Notes: generated by a model from the letters alone, not told the origin. Shown: positions 39,490 to 48,486, counted from the stretch's first letter. The stretch is 64,000 bases of DNA from Luteolibacter sp. Y139 (GCF_038066715.1 NZ_JBBUKT010000007.1:1-64000), one strand, 5' to 3'. Translations and numbers: made by a program.

Positions 39490-40215
39490 TCAGGCCTGCT
39501 CCCTATTGTATAAAAGCGACAGCTGCTCCTGCTCACGCATGATCTTGGCCGGGCTCAGTCCGATGAAACGTTGCAGTGAGCGGGTGAGATGGGCTTGGTC
39601 GTAGTAGCCCGCTTCATGGACTACGTCGAGGATGGACGCGCCTTGCCGCAGGCGGAGGGTGGCCTGCCGCGCGCGCTCGATCTGGTGGATGGTTCCGCAA
39701 GTGAGGCCGGTGATCTGGACTACACGCCGCTGTTCGGTGCGGGTGGTGACGTCTTGAGGTTCTCCATGAATGGCGGCCTTTGCGACGCGGTCTTCCTGGA
39801 TCACTCCGCGGCGCACCAAACGGTTCACGAATGTTTCCGCGTTCTCAAAAGTCGGAATTTCCCATACTGATCCATTCAGCCAGAATGACCGGCTCGTGGC
39901 GTTCGGAAGGATGATGTCGTTGCGGTCCCGGAATTCACTGCTGCGAAACTGGGGGATGAAGGTGCCGACCTTGAAGCGCAGGCCAAACCAATCGCCGTCC
40001 GGTGGTAGATCGGCCATGGAAGCCACGGTTTCCGGGCCGTGCACGACGATCATGGTCTTGCCCTCCACCTTGGCGAAGACGAGGTCCCAGTAGCAGGACG
40101 CGATGGAACGGAAAACCCCTGCCTGATCACTGCGGCTCCGCCACACTCTCTCGATGAAGGGAGAGTCGGAAGGACGATCCTCGAAGGTGATCAGCGCTGA
40201 CAAAGAGGCACTCAT
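39490..40215 (-). CDS. AraC-family transcriptional regulator
   Basis: 241 aa from ATG 40215, whose ATGA overlaps the stop of the cupin gene at 40212. The N-terminal two thirds are a ligand-like domain (DUF6597-type, with FIERVWRSR and FGLRFKVGTF). The C-terminal HTH is less complete than usual: YYDQAHLTRSLQRFIGLSPA is the second helix-turn-helix, and LRQGASILDVVHEAG belongs to the first. The effector is not known. It is placed just after a cupin gene and before DoxX on the same strand. Confidence 0.85.
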   Translation of the reverse strand: MSASLSALITFEDRPSDSPFIERVWRSRSDQAGVFRSIASCYWDLVFAKVEGKTMIVVHGPETVASMADLPPDGDWFGLRFKVGTFIPQFRSSEFRDRNDIILPNATSRSFWLNGSVWEIPTFENAETFVNRLVRRGVIQEDRVAKAAIHGEPQDVTTRTEQRRVVQITGLTCGTIHQIERARQATLRLRQGASILDVVHEAGYYDQAHLTRSLQRFIGLSPAKIMREQEQLSLLYNREQA

Positions 40216-40673
40216 TCCTTCGGCGGCCACGTCAATCCAGCAAGTTCCTTCGGCAATTGCTTCGGGTCCTCCGGATAGATCAGGGAGAGGTCCATGTCGG
40301 AAAGGGAGCCTTTGAGGAATTCCATCTCCTCCGGCGCGCCGATGATCAGCCACAATACTTCCTCGTCGGTGTCGTTGAAGACTTGCCGGAGCTGGTCGGG
40401 GCCGACGAGCACGCCGCCATGCTTCGGCACGGTCACGGTTTCCGCGCCGATGCGGATGCGGCCGGTGCCTTCGAGGACGAAGTAGAATTCCTCCGCGCGG
40501 ATGTGCTTGTGGAGGGTGTTCGCGCTCTTCGGCGGCATCCTCCAGAGCCGTGCGCCCATGTTCTCGCTGCCGGTCCGTTCAAGGAAGTCGGCATTGGGAA
40601 TCTTCATCAGGTTCGACGGCCGCCAGTGGAGGTCGCCGGGGGTGATGAGCTGGAAGCCGGAGAAGGTTTTCAT
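40212..40673 (-). CDS. Cupin-domain protein
   Basis: 153 aa from ATG 40673. The cupin motif 1 is TLHKHIRAEEFYFVLEGTGR (His-x-His, Glu) and motif 2 is VPKHGGVLVGPDQLRQVFND, with the usual His replaced by Gln in part. Probably binds a metal and a small molecule. The TGA stop overlaps the start of the AraC regulator, so the two are translationally coupled. Function not known. Confidence 0.82.
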   Translation of the reverse strand: MKTFSGFQLITPGDLHWRPSNLMKIPNADFLERTGSENMGARLWRMPPKSANTLHKHIRAEEFYFVLEGTGRIRIGAETVTVPKHGGVLVGPDQLRQVFNDTDEEVLWLIIGAPEEMEFLKGSLSDMDLSLIYPEDPKQLPKELAGLTWPPKE

Positions 40674-40771
40674 GGCGGATGACCATGGGGTAATCCGTGC
40701 CGTCCCGTCCGGCAATCGCTTTGATCCATAGTCGCTTCGGACTTGGGAAATAAGCGGGTGTCGGAATTATA

Positions 40772-40814
40772 AAATATGCGGCAAAGTGGCGAGGAATCCA
40801 CTTGCTGCATATTT
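40772..40814 (+). promoter_or_regulatory. Long imperfect palindrome in the leader of the GlsB/YeaQ gene
   Basis: AAATATGCGGCAAAGTGG (40772-40789) pairs with CCACTTGCTGCATATTT (40798-40814), with one mismatch and one bulge, loop of 8 nt. A TATAAAAT box (40768-40775) overlaps its left edge, with a weak TTGGGA 19 bp upstream. Transcripts would start within or just after the left arm. It could be an operator or a leader hairpin controlling the stress gene at 40841. Confidence 0.5.
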
Positions 40815-40840
40815 ACCAACGAGATATCACGGCTGGTCTT

Positions 40841-41098
40841 ATGGGGATTATCTCTTGGGTTTTTCTCGGGCTCGTTGCAGGGGCGCTTGCCAAGTTCATT
40901 ATGCCGGGCAAGGACCCCGGCGGTATCCTTGTAACGATCATCCTCGGGATCGTCGGTGCGATCCTCGGCGGCTTTCTCGCATCCTTCATGGGAATGGGGA
41001 AAGTCGAATCATTCGATCTCGGTGGCATCTTCATTGCCACCGTGGGAGCCATCCTGCTGCTCGTTGGGTATCGCATGTTCCGGAAGAAGCAGGCCTAG
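40841..41098 (+). CDS. GlsB/YeaQ/YmgE family (transglycosylase-associated) membrane protein
   Basis: 85 aa from ATG 40841. Three hydrophobic helices carry MGIISWVFLGLVAGALAKF, MPGKDPGG, IILGIVGAILGGFLAS and GIFIATVGAILLLVGY. This is the classic signature of these stress-induced proteins. The name transglycosylase-associated is historical. Family members are cold-, osmotic- or stationary-phase-induced in many bacteria. An upstream start 13 codons earlier would place extra residues before the conserved MGII. Confidence 0.94.
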   Translation: MGIISWVFLGLVAGALAKFIMPGKDPGGILVTIILGIVGAILGGFLASFMGMGKVESFDLGGIFIATVGAILLLVGYRMFRKKQA

Positions 41099-41132
41099 CC
41101 GGACTAAATCCGAACTGTCCATTCCCCCCATC

Positions 41133-41230
41133 GGAGCCCCCGGGCTCCTTGCCGAAATCATAGACAAGATTTCCGGCACTGCGCCCGAAGGCTCGTCACC
41201 GGCAGCCGTTGCAACTTTGCGACGGCTGCC
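41133..41230 (+). terminator. Two hairpins after the GlsB/YeaQ gene
   Basis: GGAGCCC-CC-GGGCTCC (41133-41148) is followed by TT 34 bp after the stop codon; with its 2-nt loop it is a weak terminator. GGCAGCCGT (41201-41209) pairs with ACGGCTGCC (41222-41230) around a 12-nt loop. No long T run follows either, so termination is inferred only. Confidence 0.45.
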
Positions 41231-41362
41231 CGGTCTACAACACACACATGTTTCAGATGCAGGTTCCCGCGTGACCCCGGGCATCGCGGGAGCCTCGTGT
41301 GATGGTTCGGTATCGGGCCGGCCAATTGCAAAAATGTTTCGGGGCGGGTCCCAAGCCGGGAT

Positions 41363-42154
41363 TCAGGCTTTGGTGGTGGGCAAGCGCAGCCAATCGGCGA
41401 ACCAGATGCGGCCGAGGCGGGCACCGGGTCCGGGAGTGAGGCTCTGGTCATCGATGGGCGTGCCAAAGTAGGGCTCGCTGCGGTCACCGATGACTTTCCG
41501 CGGGTCACCCTTTGCCTCGAAGAAGCGACGAACGATTTCATCCATCGGCGCAGCTTCCGGCCCGGCGATTTCTACGATGCCGCGAAGCGGGCCGGACACG
41601 GCGACGTCCGCGAGGGCTGCCGCCACATCGTCCGCAGCCATCGGCTGAAAGCGGGATGACGAAACCCGCACGGGCCCGCCGTCCGGCGAAAGGGCGGCGA
41701 TGGCTCCGACGAACTCGAAGAACTGGGTGGCGCGCACGATGGTGAAGGGGACCGCTGACGCTTTGATCAGGCTTTCCTGGATGAGCTTGGCGCGGAAGTA
41801 GCCATTCGTGGCGGTGCGGTCGGTGCCGACCACTGACAGCGCGATGAAGTGCTTCACGCCTGCTTCACTGCATGCGGCCAGGATATTGCGGGTTGAAGTG
41901 TCGAAGAACTCACGCACCGCGTTTTCCTCGAAGGAGGGCGAATTGGTCACATCAACCACGACTTGCGAACCTTTGACTGTGTCCGCGAGGCCCTCGCCGG
42001 TGAGGGTGTTCACGCCGCGGGACGGTGAGGCGATGACGATCTCGTGGCCTTGTTCTTCGAGCAGTGGTGCGAGCTTGCGACCGATTAGGCCGCTGCCGCC
42101 GATGAGGGTGATTTTGAGAGGGGATCCGTTGATTGTGGAGGTGTTGGCATTCAT
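41363..42154 (-). CDS. NmrA/SDR-type NAD(P)-binding protein
   Basis: 263 aa from ATG 42154. The dinucleotide-binding motif is LIGGSGLIGRKLAPLL (Gly-x-x-Gly-x-x-Gly). The rest matches NmrA-like atypical short-chain dehydrogenases (FIALSVVGTDRTATNGYFRAK with Tyr and Lys, PFTIVRATQFFEF, FQPMAADDVA). These proteins often act as quinone or NADPH-sensing reductases. It diverges from the LysR gene at 42220 (65-bp gap), the usual layout of a LysR-controlled target. Confidence 0.88.
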   Translation of the reverse strand: MNANTSTINGSPLKITLIGGSGLIGRKLAPLLEEQGHEIVIASPSRGVNTLTGEGLADTVKGSQVVVDVTNSPSFEENAVREFFDTSTRNILAACSEAGVKHFIALSVVGTDRTATNGYFRAKLIQESLIKASAVPFTIVRATQFFEFVGAIAALSPDGGPVRVSSSRFQPMAADDVAAALADVAVSGPLRGIVEIAGPEAAPMDEIVRRFFEAKGDPRKVIGDRSEPYFGTPIDDQSLTPGPGARLGRIWFADWLRLPTTKA

Positions 42155-42219
42155 AACGGCAGCAGCATTCCACCAGTGGTCGGTTTGCGGTAGCCACCGG
42201 CTTTGTATTACGGCTATGC

Positions 42220-43152
42220 ATGGAGCGTATGAGCGCCTTCGACGATCTCTCCCTGCTGCGCGCGTTCGTGGCGATCGTGGAGGCCGGTAGTATTTCCGCC
42301 GGGGCGCGGCGACTGAAGATTCCGCAGCCGACGCTCAGCCGCTCCCTGCAGAGTCTTGAAGAGCGCGCCGGGGCAGTGTTGCTGCTGCGGGACACACACC
42401 GTATGAGCCTGACGCCCACCGGGCGGATTTTGTTAGAGGATGCGCAGCGGATTCTGGCGCTGGCCGATGGTGCCCAGCAGCGCATTCGCGAGGATCAGAC
42501 GTCGTTGAGTGGCCACCTGCGGATTTTCGCGACCATCGACCTTGGCCAATCCATCGTGACGAGGCTCGTCAGCGAGTTCCTGATGAAGCATCCGGAGGTT
42601 ACCGCTTCGCTGTCACTGACGAACCGGCCGCTCCAGATGATCCAAGAGGGCTGCGACGTCGGTGTGGTGCCGGGCAAGATCACGGATGAAAGCGTGATTG
42701 CGCGCCCCGCCGGGTCGATCGAGCTGGAACTCGTGGCGGCACCCTTGCTCGTGGCCAGCCGACCGGCTGTGAAAAAGCCATCGGATCTGGAAGCTTGGCC
42801 GTGGATCGGTCTCGCCGGTTCGCATTTCTGGAATGCATCGGAGATCCCTTTGTTTGGTCGGCGCGGAGCGGAGCATGTGCTGAGGCTTTCGCCGGTCTTG
42901 GTCTCCGAAGGCGTGACCAGCATGCGAGAGGCTGCGCGCACGGGGCTGGGCGTCACGGTCCAGCCACATTGGCTGATCCTCGAAGACCTCGCTGAAGGGC
43001 GCTTGGTTCGCATTCTGCCATCGTGGCGGCCAGCGAACTTGCCGGTCCACGTGGTGTATGCCGGTCATCGTCTGCTACCGACTCGCGCCCGGGCTTTCGT
43101 CGACTTCGCCGTCGATTTCATGAAGCGGGAGCTCGAAGGCACTGCCGGTTGA
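42220..43152 (+). CDS. LysR-family transcriptional regulator
   Basis: 310 aa; ATG 42220 or ATG 42229 (MSAFDDLSLL). N-terminal winged HTH: LRAFVAIVEAGSISAGARRL and PQPTLSRSLQSLEERAG. The effector domain is typical (FVDFAVDFM near the end). Probably regulates the divergent SDR gene; the 65-bp gap holds a short CCACCAGTGG palindrome (about 42174) of the kind LysR proteins can bind. Ligand unknown. Confidence 0.93.
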   Translation: MERMSAFDDLSLLRAFVAIVEAGSISAGARRLKIPQPTLSRSLQSLEERAGAVLLLRDTHRMSLTPTGRILLEDAQRILALADGAQQRIREDQTSLSGHLRIFATIDLGQSIVTRLVSEFLMKHPEVTASLSLTNRPLQMIQEGCDVGVVPGKITDESVIARPAGSIELELVAAPLLVASRPAVKKPSDLEAWPWIGLAGSHFWNASEIPLFGRRGAEHVLRLSPVLVSEGVTSMREAARTGLGVTVQPHWLILEDLAEGRLVRILPSWRPANLPVHVVYAGHRLLPTRARAFVDFAVDFMKRELEGTAG

Positions 43153-43246
43153 TCCCTGATAAGGAAACTCGGGAAAGTGCGCGTCGGGCGCTTTCCGGAG
43201 GTAGACTGCCTCGTGGGCTCCGGGCTGCGAGGGACAGCGATGAGAC

Positions 43247-43714
43247 TCACGTTTTCCACTCAGTCCACGGATGCTCGGCAAGATTGGCATTGAAGTAGCG
43301 CGGTTCGTCCGAGACCTCGCGACCGAGCCAATCGGGTCGCTCGAAGGATTCGTTTGCATCCGAGAGTTCGATTTCGGCGACAATGAGTCCGGCATTGGGG
43401 CCTAGGAATTCATCCACTTCCCACAAGTGGCCGCCGTGCTTGCGTTCGTGCCGGATTTTGTCGACCGGTAGAGGCAGGCAGAGATCGAGCAATGCCTGCG
43501 CCTCCTCTGGAGGGATGGCGTACTCGAATTCCTTTCGCGAGATGCCCGAGGTGGCTCCCTTGATGGTGAGGAAGGCTTTCTCGCCGGCGAGACGGACGCG
43601 GACGGTGCGCTCTTTATCGCGGCACAGGTAGCCTTGGCAGATGCGCACGCCGGGCGGGCCATTGCGCCATGCGTCAGAGCTGACCAGGAATTTGCGTTCG
43701 ATTTCGTCGGCCAT
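43247..43714 (-). CDS. CYTH-domain protein (inorganic triphosphatase/adenylyl cyclase fold)
   Basis: 155 aa from ATG 43714. It begins with ADEIERKFLV, the E-x-E-x-K signature of the CYTH tunnel, and has RLAGEKAFLTIKGATSG, KIRHERKHGGHLWEVDEF and AEIELSDANESFE in the expected order. Most bacterial single-domain CYTH proteins hydrolyse tripolyphosphate or related triphosphates using Mg2+/Mn2+. There is no HD or CHAD domain and no partner gene. A longer start at 43765 adds a low-complexity leader. Confidence 0.9.
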   Translation of the reverse strand: MADEIERKFLVSSDAWRNGPPGVRICQGYLCRDKERTVRVRLAGEKAFLTIKGATSGISRKEFEYAIPPEEAQALLDLCLPLPVDKIRHERKHGGHLWEVDEFLGPNAGLIVAEIELSDANESFERPDWLGREVSDEPRYFNANLAEHPWTEWKT

Positions 43715-43827
43715 GGAATGTTGCGGTGGATCGGGCGCTGGTGGACTTGCGGCGAACAAGGACACCAGCGAGACGATGCCCGCAAGAAATGAAAGCGTGG
43801 TCGGCCGACGAGAGCAGGATTTGCGTC

Positions 43828-44253
43828 TTACACAGCCGCTGCCGCGAGGGATCTACCCAGGATGCGGTGAAGGTGCGGGCAAGAGCTGGAGGTCGGGCGG
43901 ACTTCGGTGGTCAGGCCGTAGTCGTGCATCGGATTGGATTTGGCGATGGCTACCGCTTCCGCGAGGTCGGTCACCGAGAGCAGCACGTAGCCGCCGACCG
44001 CTTCCTTGGCCTCCACAAAGGGTCCGTCGGTGACGGTGCTGCCACCATGGCCGGTGATGACGACGGACTCTTCCATCAGCGGCTGCGCGCCGAGCATCTT
44101 GCCTTCGGAGGTCAGCTTATCGAACCACGCGTTGACGCGGTCCATGACATTGCGGAGTTCGTCTTCGGAAAGGCCCTGCTCTGCCCAATCGGTTTTGCGG
44201 AAAAGCAGCAGGTGGCCAGTGACTTTAGGTTCGGCGGTGAGTTCGAGGCTCAT
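43828..44253 (-). CDS. YCII/DGPF-domain protein
   Basis: 141 aa from ATG 44253. A YCII-like ferredoxin-fold domain with VTDGPFVEAKEAVGGYVLL, the DGPF motif. These proteins occur as partners of ECF42-type sigma factors. It is the last gene of the operon starting at 47214. The fold may bind a small molecule; the function is unknown. Confidence 0.88.
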   Translation of the reverse strand: MSLELTAEPKVTGHLLLFRKTDWAEQGLSEDELRNVMDRVNAWFDKLTSEGKMLGAQPLMEESVVITGHGGSTVTDGPFVEAKEAVGGYVLLSVTDLAEAVAIAKSNPMHDYGLTTEVRPTSSSCPHLHRILGRSLAAAAV

Positions 44254-44361
44254 GGTTGGGATGGGGAATGAGGTTTGTTTCGATACAATAACGAACGGGC
44301 GGATACAGCGAGGACAGGATTGCAGAAAAAATTTCGCGATCCGTCCGGCCGGGCCGGAGGG

Positions 44362-45006
44362 TCACTCCTTCATCAGGACCAGGTGCATTGCACCCGGGGT
44401 GGAAGCATGATCGGTGCATTTGTAGCCCAGTTTCAGGAGATCGATCCCGGCGAAGAGGCTTTCGCCGCTGCCGAGGACGACCGGGGAAATGGCGATGTGC
44501 AATTCGTCAATCAAGCCGGCCTGAAGATACTGCCGGATGGTCGCCGCGCCGCCTCCGATGCGGATGTCCCGCCCGCCGGCCGCTTCCCTGGCCCGCTCAA
44601 GGGCGGCGTGGATGCCATCCGTGACGAAGTGGAAGACGGTGCCGCCTTCCATCTGGATCGATTCGCGCGGGTGGTGGGTGAGGACGAAGACTGGCACGTG
44701 ATATGGCGGATTCTCACCCCACCAGCCTTTCCACTCATCGTCGGGCCAGTCGCCGCGGATGGGCCCGAACATGTTACGGCCGAGGATCCATGCGCCGAGG
44801 CCGTCCATTCCGCGTTCGGCGAAGTCGTCGTCGACGCCGGTGGTGCCGTCGCCGCTGCCATGTGTCTTCTGGAAAGCATTCGTGGGGATGAACCACTTGT
44901 GAAGGTCCATGCCGCCGGCTCCCAAGGGCTGATCGAGGCTTTGGTCCGGGCCTGCGCCGAAACCGTCGAAAGAGATGCTGAAACAATTCACGCGTACTTT
45001 GGACAT
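44362..45006 (-). CDS. RibD C-terminal-like (dihydrofolate reductase fold) protein
   Basis: 214 aa from ATG 45006. The start SKVRVNCFSISFDGFGAGP and the motifs NMFGPIRGDWPDDEWKGWWG, PVFVLTHHPRE and GGAATIRQYLQAGLIDELHI match the RibD C-terminal (DHFR-like) family. It likely reduces a substrate with NADPH. RibD-like proteins are frequent in ECF42/DGPF operons. There is no deaminase domain and no other riboflavin gene, so a role in riboflavin synthesis is unlikely. Confidence 0.88.
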   Translation of the reverse strand: MSKVRVNCFSISFDGFGAGPDQSLDQPLGAGGMDLHKWFIPTNAFQKTHGSGDGTTGVDDDFAERGMDGLGAWILGRNMFGPIRGDWPDDEWKGWWGENPPYHVPVFVLTHHPRESIQMEGGTVFHFVTDGIHAALERAREAAGGRDIRIGGGAATIRQYLQAGLIDELHIAISPVVLGSGESLFAGIDLLKLGYKCTDHASTPGAMHLVLMKE

Positions 45007-45034
45007 GGTCGTGTTCGTTGTTGGTTGGGCGCTT

Positions 45035-45427
45035 TTACTTGGTGCTGGAGCGGCGTTGTTCGCTCTGGCGGATCATTTCGCTGAGGTCGGCGGCGGGGCG
45101 GATTTCAAAGGGGCCGGCCTTCACGCCCGGGTGCTTTGACATGATCTGGATGGCGTGATTCAGGTCGCGGGCTTCCAGGATGAGGATGCCACCGATCTGC
45201 TCCTTCGTCTCGGCGTAGGGACCGTCGGTGATGGCGACCTTGCCGTTTTCCCAGCGCAGGGTCGCGGCGGTTTGCGGCGGCTGGAGGGCTTCGCCGCCGG
45301 CGAAGTGGCCTTTCTCCCGGAGCTCGTCGTCGTAGGTGAAACACTCGTCCATCATGGAATGGAGCTCGGTTTCCGAGAAGTTGGGGAGTTTGTTAGGATC
45401 GATGTAGCCAAGACAGATGTATTTCAT
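45035..45427 (-). CDS. YCII/DGPF-domain protein
   Basis: 130 aa from ATG 45427. The start [14 protein letters not shown] and [19 protein letters not shown] mark a YCII/DGPF protein with Tyr in place of Phe in the motif. It lies 44 bp downstream of the third YCII gene (45472) and 28 bp upstream of the RibD-like gene. A longer start in an upstream frame is rejected because the conserved N-terminus begins at this ATG. Confidence 0.9.
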   Translation of the reverse strand: MKYICLGYIDPNKLPNFSETELHSMMDECFTYDDELREKGHFAGGEALQPPQTAATLRWENGKVAITDGPYAETKEQIGGILILEARDLNHAIQIMSKHPGVKAGPFEIRPAADLSEMIRQSEQRRSSTK

Positions 45428-45471
45428 GGCGGGAAAGGGAAGAGGTTGGAGTGTAGGTGGGAAGGATGGGA

Positions 45472-45861
45472 TTACTTCTGGGCTTCGAGGTCCGAGATGT
45501 CCCAGATGGGGCGAAGCTCGATGACGTCGCCGGGCTCGGCGGGGACGCGCTGGGCCCACTTGAGGGCTTCTTCACGCGATTCGATTTCGAAGATCCAGTA
45601 GCCGCCGATAACTTCCTTCGATTCGATGAAGGGGCCGTCGGTCAGGACCGGCTTGCCGGTGTCGAAGGTGACGCGGGCGCTTTCGGAAGGGGGACGCAGG
45701 CCATCGATGTCGAGGATCTTGGCGGCCTTCGCGAACTCGTCGTTGAATTTCCCCATTTTATCGAGGTCTTCGAGTTGAAGGTCGGTCTTTTCGTCGATGC
45801 GTTCGGCTGGCGGGGTGCCGGGCTGGTAGCCGTGGGGAATCATGAGCATGAGGAATTTCAT
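45472..45861 (-). CDS. YCII/DGPF-domain protein
   Basis: 129 aa from ATG 45861, a compact YCII protein with [12 protein letters not shown] and [19 protein letters not shown]. It follows the sigma factor gene (105-bp gap) and is the most likely direct partner; DGPF proteins are thought to replace classical anti-sigma factors in ECF42 systems. The exact interaction is not known. Confidence 0.9.
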   Translation of the reverse strand: MKFLMLMIPHGYQPGTPPAERIDEKTDLQLEDLDKMGKFNDEFAKAAKILDIDGLRPPSESARVTFDTGKPVLTDGPFIESKEVIGGYWIFEIESREEALKWAQRVPAEPGDVIELRPIWDISDLEAQK

Positions 45862-45966
45862 CGTTCGGTGCGTGTTGGTGGTTGGTTTGACGCCGTCTCA
45901 GAATGGACGGTTCACTACATGGTCGAACGGGGCATCCGGATTTCGACAGGGGGCTCAAATTTTTTC

Positions 45967-47214
45967 TCACAATTCGTGGAGACGCTTTTCGAGGAAGCGT
46001 TTCTCCGGCTCCTGCCGCGTGAGAGCCAGGGCTTTCTGGTAGGAATCGCGGGCTTCATTGGTGCGTCCCAAACGGCGGCAAAGGTCCGCGCGGGCGGCGT
46101 GGGCGAGGTGGTAGTCGGTTAATTCGCCGCGGGCGAAGATGGCATCGATCAAGGCGAGGCCGGCTTCGGGGCCATCGCGCATGGCTACGGCGACGGCGCG
46201 ATTGAGTTCGATGATGGCGGAGGGTTCTGTCCGTGCCAGCAGGTTGTAGAGGGCGACGATCTGGGGCCAGTCGGTGGAGGCGGCGTCGGGAGCCTCGGCG
46301 TGAACGGCGGCGATTGCTGCCTGTAGTGTGTAGGGGCCGAAGCATCGTGACACGAGGGCGCGCTCGACGAGTGCCACGCCTTCCGCGATTTGTCCGCGAT
46401 TCCAGAGAGAGCGATCCTGGTCTTCTAACAAGATCAGTTCACCGGTGGAAGTGGCCCGGGCGGCGCGGCGGGATTCTTGCAGGAGCATCAATGCGAGCAG
46501 GCCCATCACTTCGGGCTCGGGCAGGAGTTCCAACAGCAAGCGGCCGAGGCGGATTGCCTCCGCTGATAAATCCGCTCGCGTCAGCGAGCTTCCGGAGGAG
46601 GCGTAGTAGCCTTCATTGAAGACCAGATAGACGACTTGCAGCACCGTGGCCAGGCGCTCGGGTAATTCTTCTGCCGACGGGACCTGATAGGGGATTTTCG
46701 CGTCGCGGATTTTGGCTTTCGCGCGGACGATGCGTTGGGCGAGGGTTGCCGGGGTTGTTAGGAAGGCGCGGGCGATTTCCTCGGTTGTCAGGCCGCAGAC
46801 TTCGCGCAGGGTCAATGCGACGCGGCCTTCCGGAGCGAGCGTGGGATGGCAGCAGGTGAAGATCAGTCGAAGGCGGTCGTCTTCCAGGTTCTCGTCTGTT
46901 TCGGGCGTGGTGTTGTTGGGTTCGAGTCCGAACTCTTCGACGATCTTGTCTTGGGCGGCATCGAAGCGCTCGCGGCGGCGGATGGTATCGATGGCCTTGA
47001 AGCGTCCGGTGGAAACGAGCCAGGCGCGTGGATTTTCCGGGACGCCGTCCTGAGGCCAGCGTTGGAGCGCGGCGGCGAAGGCGTCCTGCATGACGTCCTC
47101 GGCCAGGTCGAAGTCGCCGAGCAGGCGGATGAGTGTCGCGAGGATGCGGCCGGATTCCTCGCGATAGAGGGTATCGAGACGTTCCTTCACCTGCTCGATG
47201 GCGCATTCTGGCAT
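45967..47214 (-). CDS. ECF42-type RNA polymerase sigma factor
   Basis: 415 aa from ATG 47214. Region 2 (about 15-85, FDLAEDVMQDAFAAALQRWP and RFKAIDTIRRR) and region 4 (about 110-170, GLTTEEIARAFLTTPATLAQ) are followed by a ~210-residue helical C-terminal extension (DUF6596-type TPR-like, ending YQKALALTRQEPEKRFLEKR). Such extended sigma factors belong to ECF42, which lack an anti-sigma gene and are encoded beside DGPF/YCII proteins, exactly as here. The C-terminal domain is known in other bacteria to be needed for activity. It is the first gene of the operon. Confidence 0.93.
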   Translation of the reverse strand: MPECAIEQVKERLDTLYREESGRILATLIRLLGDFDLAEDVMQDAFAAALQRWPQDGVPENPRAWLVSTGRFKAIDTIRRRERFDAAQDKIVEEFGLEPNNTTPETDENLEDDRLRLIFTCCHPTLAPEGRVALTLREVCGLTTEEIARAFLTTPATLAQRIVRAKAKIRDAKIPYQVPSAEELPERLATVLQVVYLVFNEGYYASSGSSLTRADLSAEAIRLGRLLLELLPEPEVMGLLALMLLQESRRAARATSTGELILLEDQDRSLWNRGQIAEGVALVERALVSRCFGPYTLQAAIAAVHAEAPDAASTDWPQIVALYNLLARTEPSAIIELNRAVAVAMRDGPEAGLALIDAIFARGELTDYHLAHAARADLCRRLGRTNEARDSYQKALALTRQEPEKRFLEKRLHEL

Positions 47215-47285
47215 GGGACGAAAGCTACTCGCCGGTCCCTGCTAGAGCGCAACACGAAATCCAGCCCTGGAATGGGCCTTGGTCT

Positions 47286-48329
47286 CTACTTTGCTTTGTC
47301 CGGCGGCAGGACTTCCGGCCAGCCGTCTTCGGTCCACTGGATCGGCATCACGCCGAGGGTGGCTCTGCCGTCCATGCGGTCGTCCGCTTCGAAGTGGCAA
47401 CTGAACCAGCTCTTGCCGTCCTTTTCGACGATGCCGGCATGGCCCACTCCGGTGAGCGGTCCAATTTTCTGGTCGACCACCAGTGTCCCGCCGCCGTCAG
47501 TCAGGAGCGCGCCGTCTTTGGCGAGGTAGGGTCCCTTAATGCTTTCGCTGCGGCCGACGACAATGTGATAGGTACTCTTGTTGCCAGAGCAGCAAGTGCC
47601 GCGGTTCACGAATAGGTAGTAGTGGTTCTTGCGCTTGTAGATGTAGACCGCCTCGATCGGAGAGACGGCGGCGAGCGGAACCATTGGCTCGTCGGGTTTG
47701 AGGCGCTTGCCGGTTTTGGGGTCGAGTTCGACGAGCTTCAGGCCGCTCCATTGCGAGCCGAAGGCTAACCAGAGCTTGCCATCGTCATCGAGAAAGACGG
47801 CGGGATCGATGGTGTTGAAGTCGCCGCCGTCGCGGGACTGGACGACGGGTCCTTGATCGGTCCATTTGAAGGCGGGGTTCTTGGGATCGAGCGTGGGATT
47901 CGTTGCGAGGCCGATCGCCGAATGCATGGCGCCGAAGCTGGAGACCGAGTAGTAGAGGAAATACTGGCTGCCGACTTTCATGAGGTCGGGCGCCCAGTAT
48001 ACGCCGTCGTTCTTTGGCACTTCCTTGGCGATCCATTCCGGGGCCTTGTCGAAGACGCGTGGGCCGCGTTCCCAGGTGACGAGGTCTTTGGAGTGCAGCG
48101 TCGGCACGCCGCGGCCGGTGTAGAAGCACCAAAAGGTCTCGCCTTCGTGGATGATGGTGGAAGGGTCGCGAGCGGTGACGCCGCGGCTGGCGGTGACTTC
48201 GAGCGGACCGCCGGGAGCGGATTTGATGGGTTCTTGCGCTTGCGCGAGACCCATCAGTGAAACCACCGCGAGTAGCATGACGGGGTGAACAGAGTAAACT
48301 TGATCAAGGGCGCTGCTGATCTTGTGCAT
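47286..48329 (-). CDS. Secreted GH43 family enzyme (arabinanase-like)
   Basis: 347 aa from ATG 48329; ATG 48278 would give a shorter signal. The signal peptide ends AQAQ near residue 32. The five-bladed propeller shows the three acidic residues of GH43: Asp in TARDPSTI (about 54), Asp in FNTIDPAVF (about 172) and Glu in SPIEAVYIYKR (about 225). It resembles the endo-1,5-alpha-arabinanase group. It should act on plant arabinan or related polysaccharide outside the cell. No transporter or other arabinan gene lies beside it. Confidence 0.86.
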   Translation of the reverse strand: MHKISSALDQVYSVHPVMLLAVVSLMGLAQAQEPIKSAPGGPLEVTASRGVTARDPSTIIHEGETFWCFYTGRGVPTLHSKDLVTWERGPRVFDKAPEWIAKEVPKNDGVYWAPDLMKVGSQYFLYYSVSSFGAMHSAIGLATNPTLDPKNPAFKWTDQGPVVQSRDGGDFNTIDPAVFLDDDGKLWLAFGSQWSGLKLVELDPKTGKRLKPDEPMVPLAAVSPIEAVYIYKRKNHYYLFVNRGTCCSGNKSTYHIVVGRSESIKGPYLAKDGALLTDGGGTLVVDQKIGPLTGVGHAGIVEKDGKSWFSCHFEADDRMDGRATLGVMPIQWTEDGWPEVLPPDKAK

Positions 48330-48486
48330 GGGATGAACTCAAACCACGACCACAGTGCGAACAATGGAAAACCCGGTAGTTTCATCGGCAACGATGCATG
48401 ACAATATTTGATGTCTTCTAAAAATTTTCGGGTTTTTTCAAAATTCGATTGGCGATCAGACATCGATAATGTTCATTTGAACAGCT

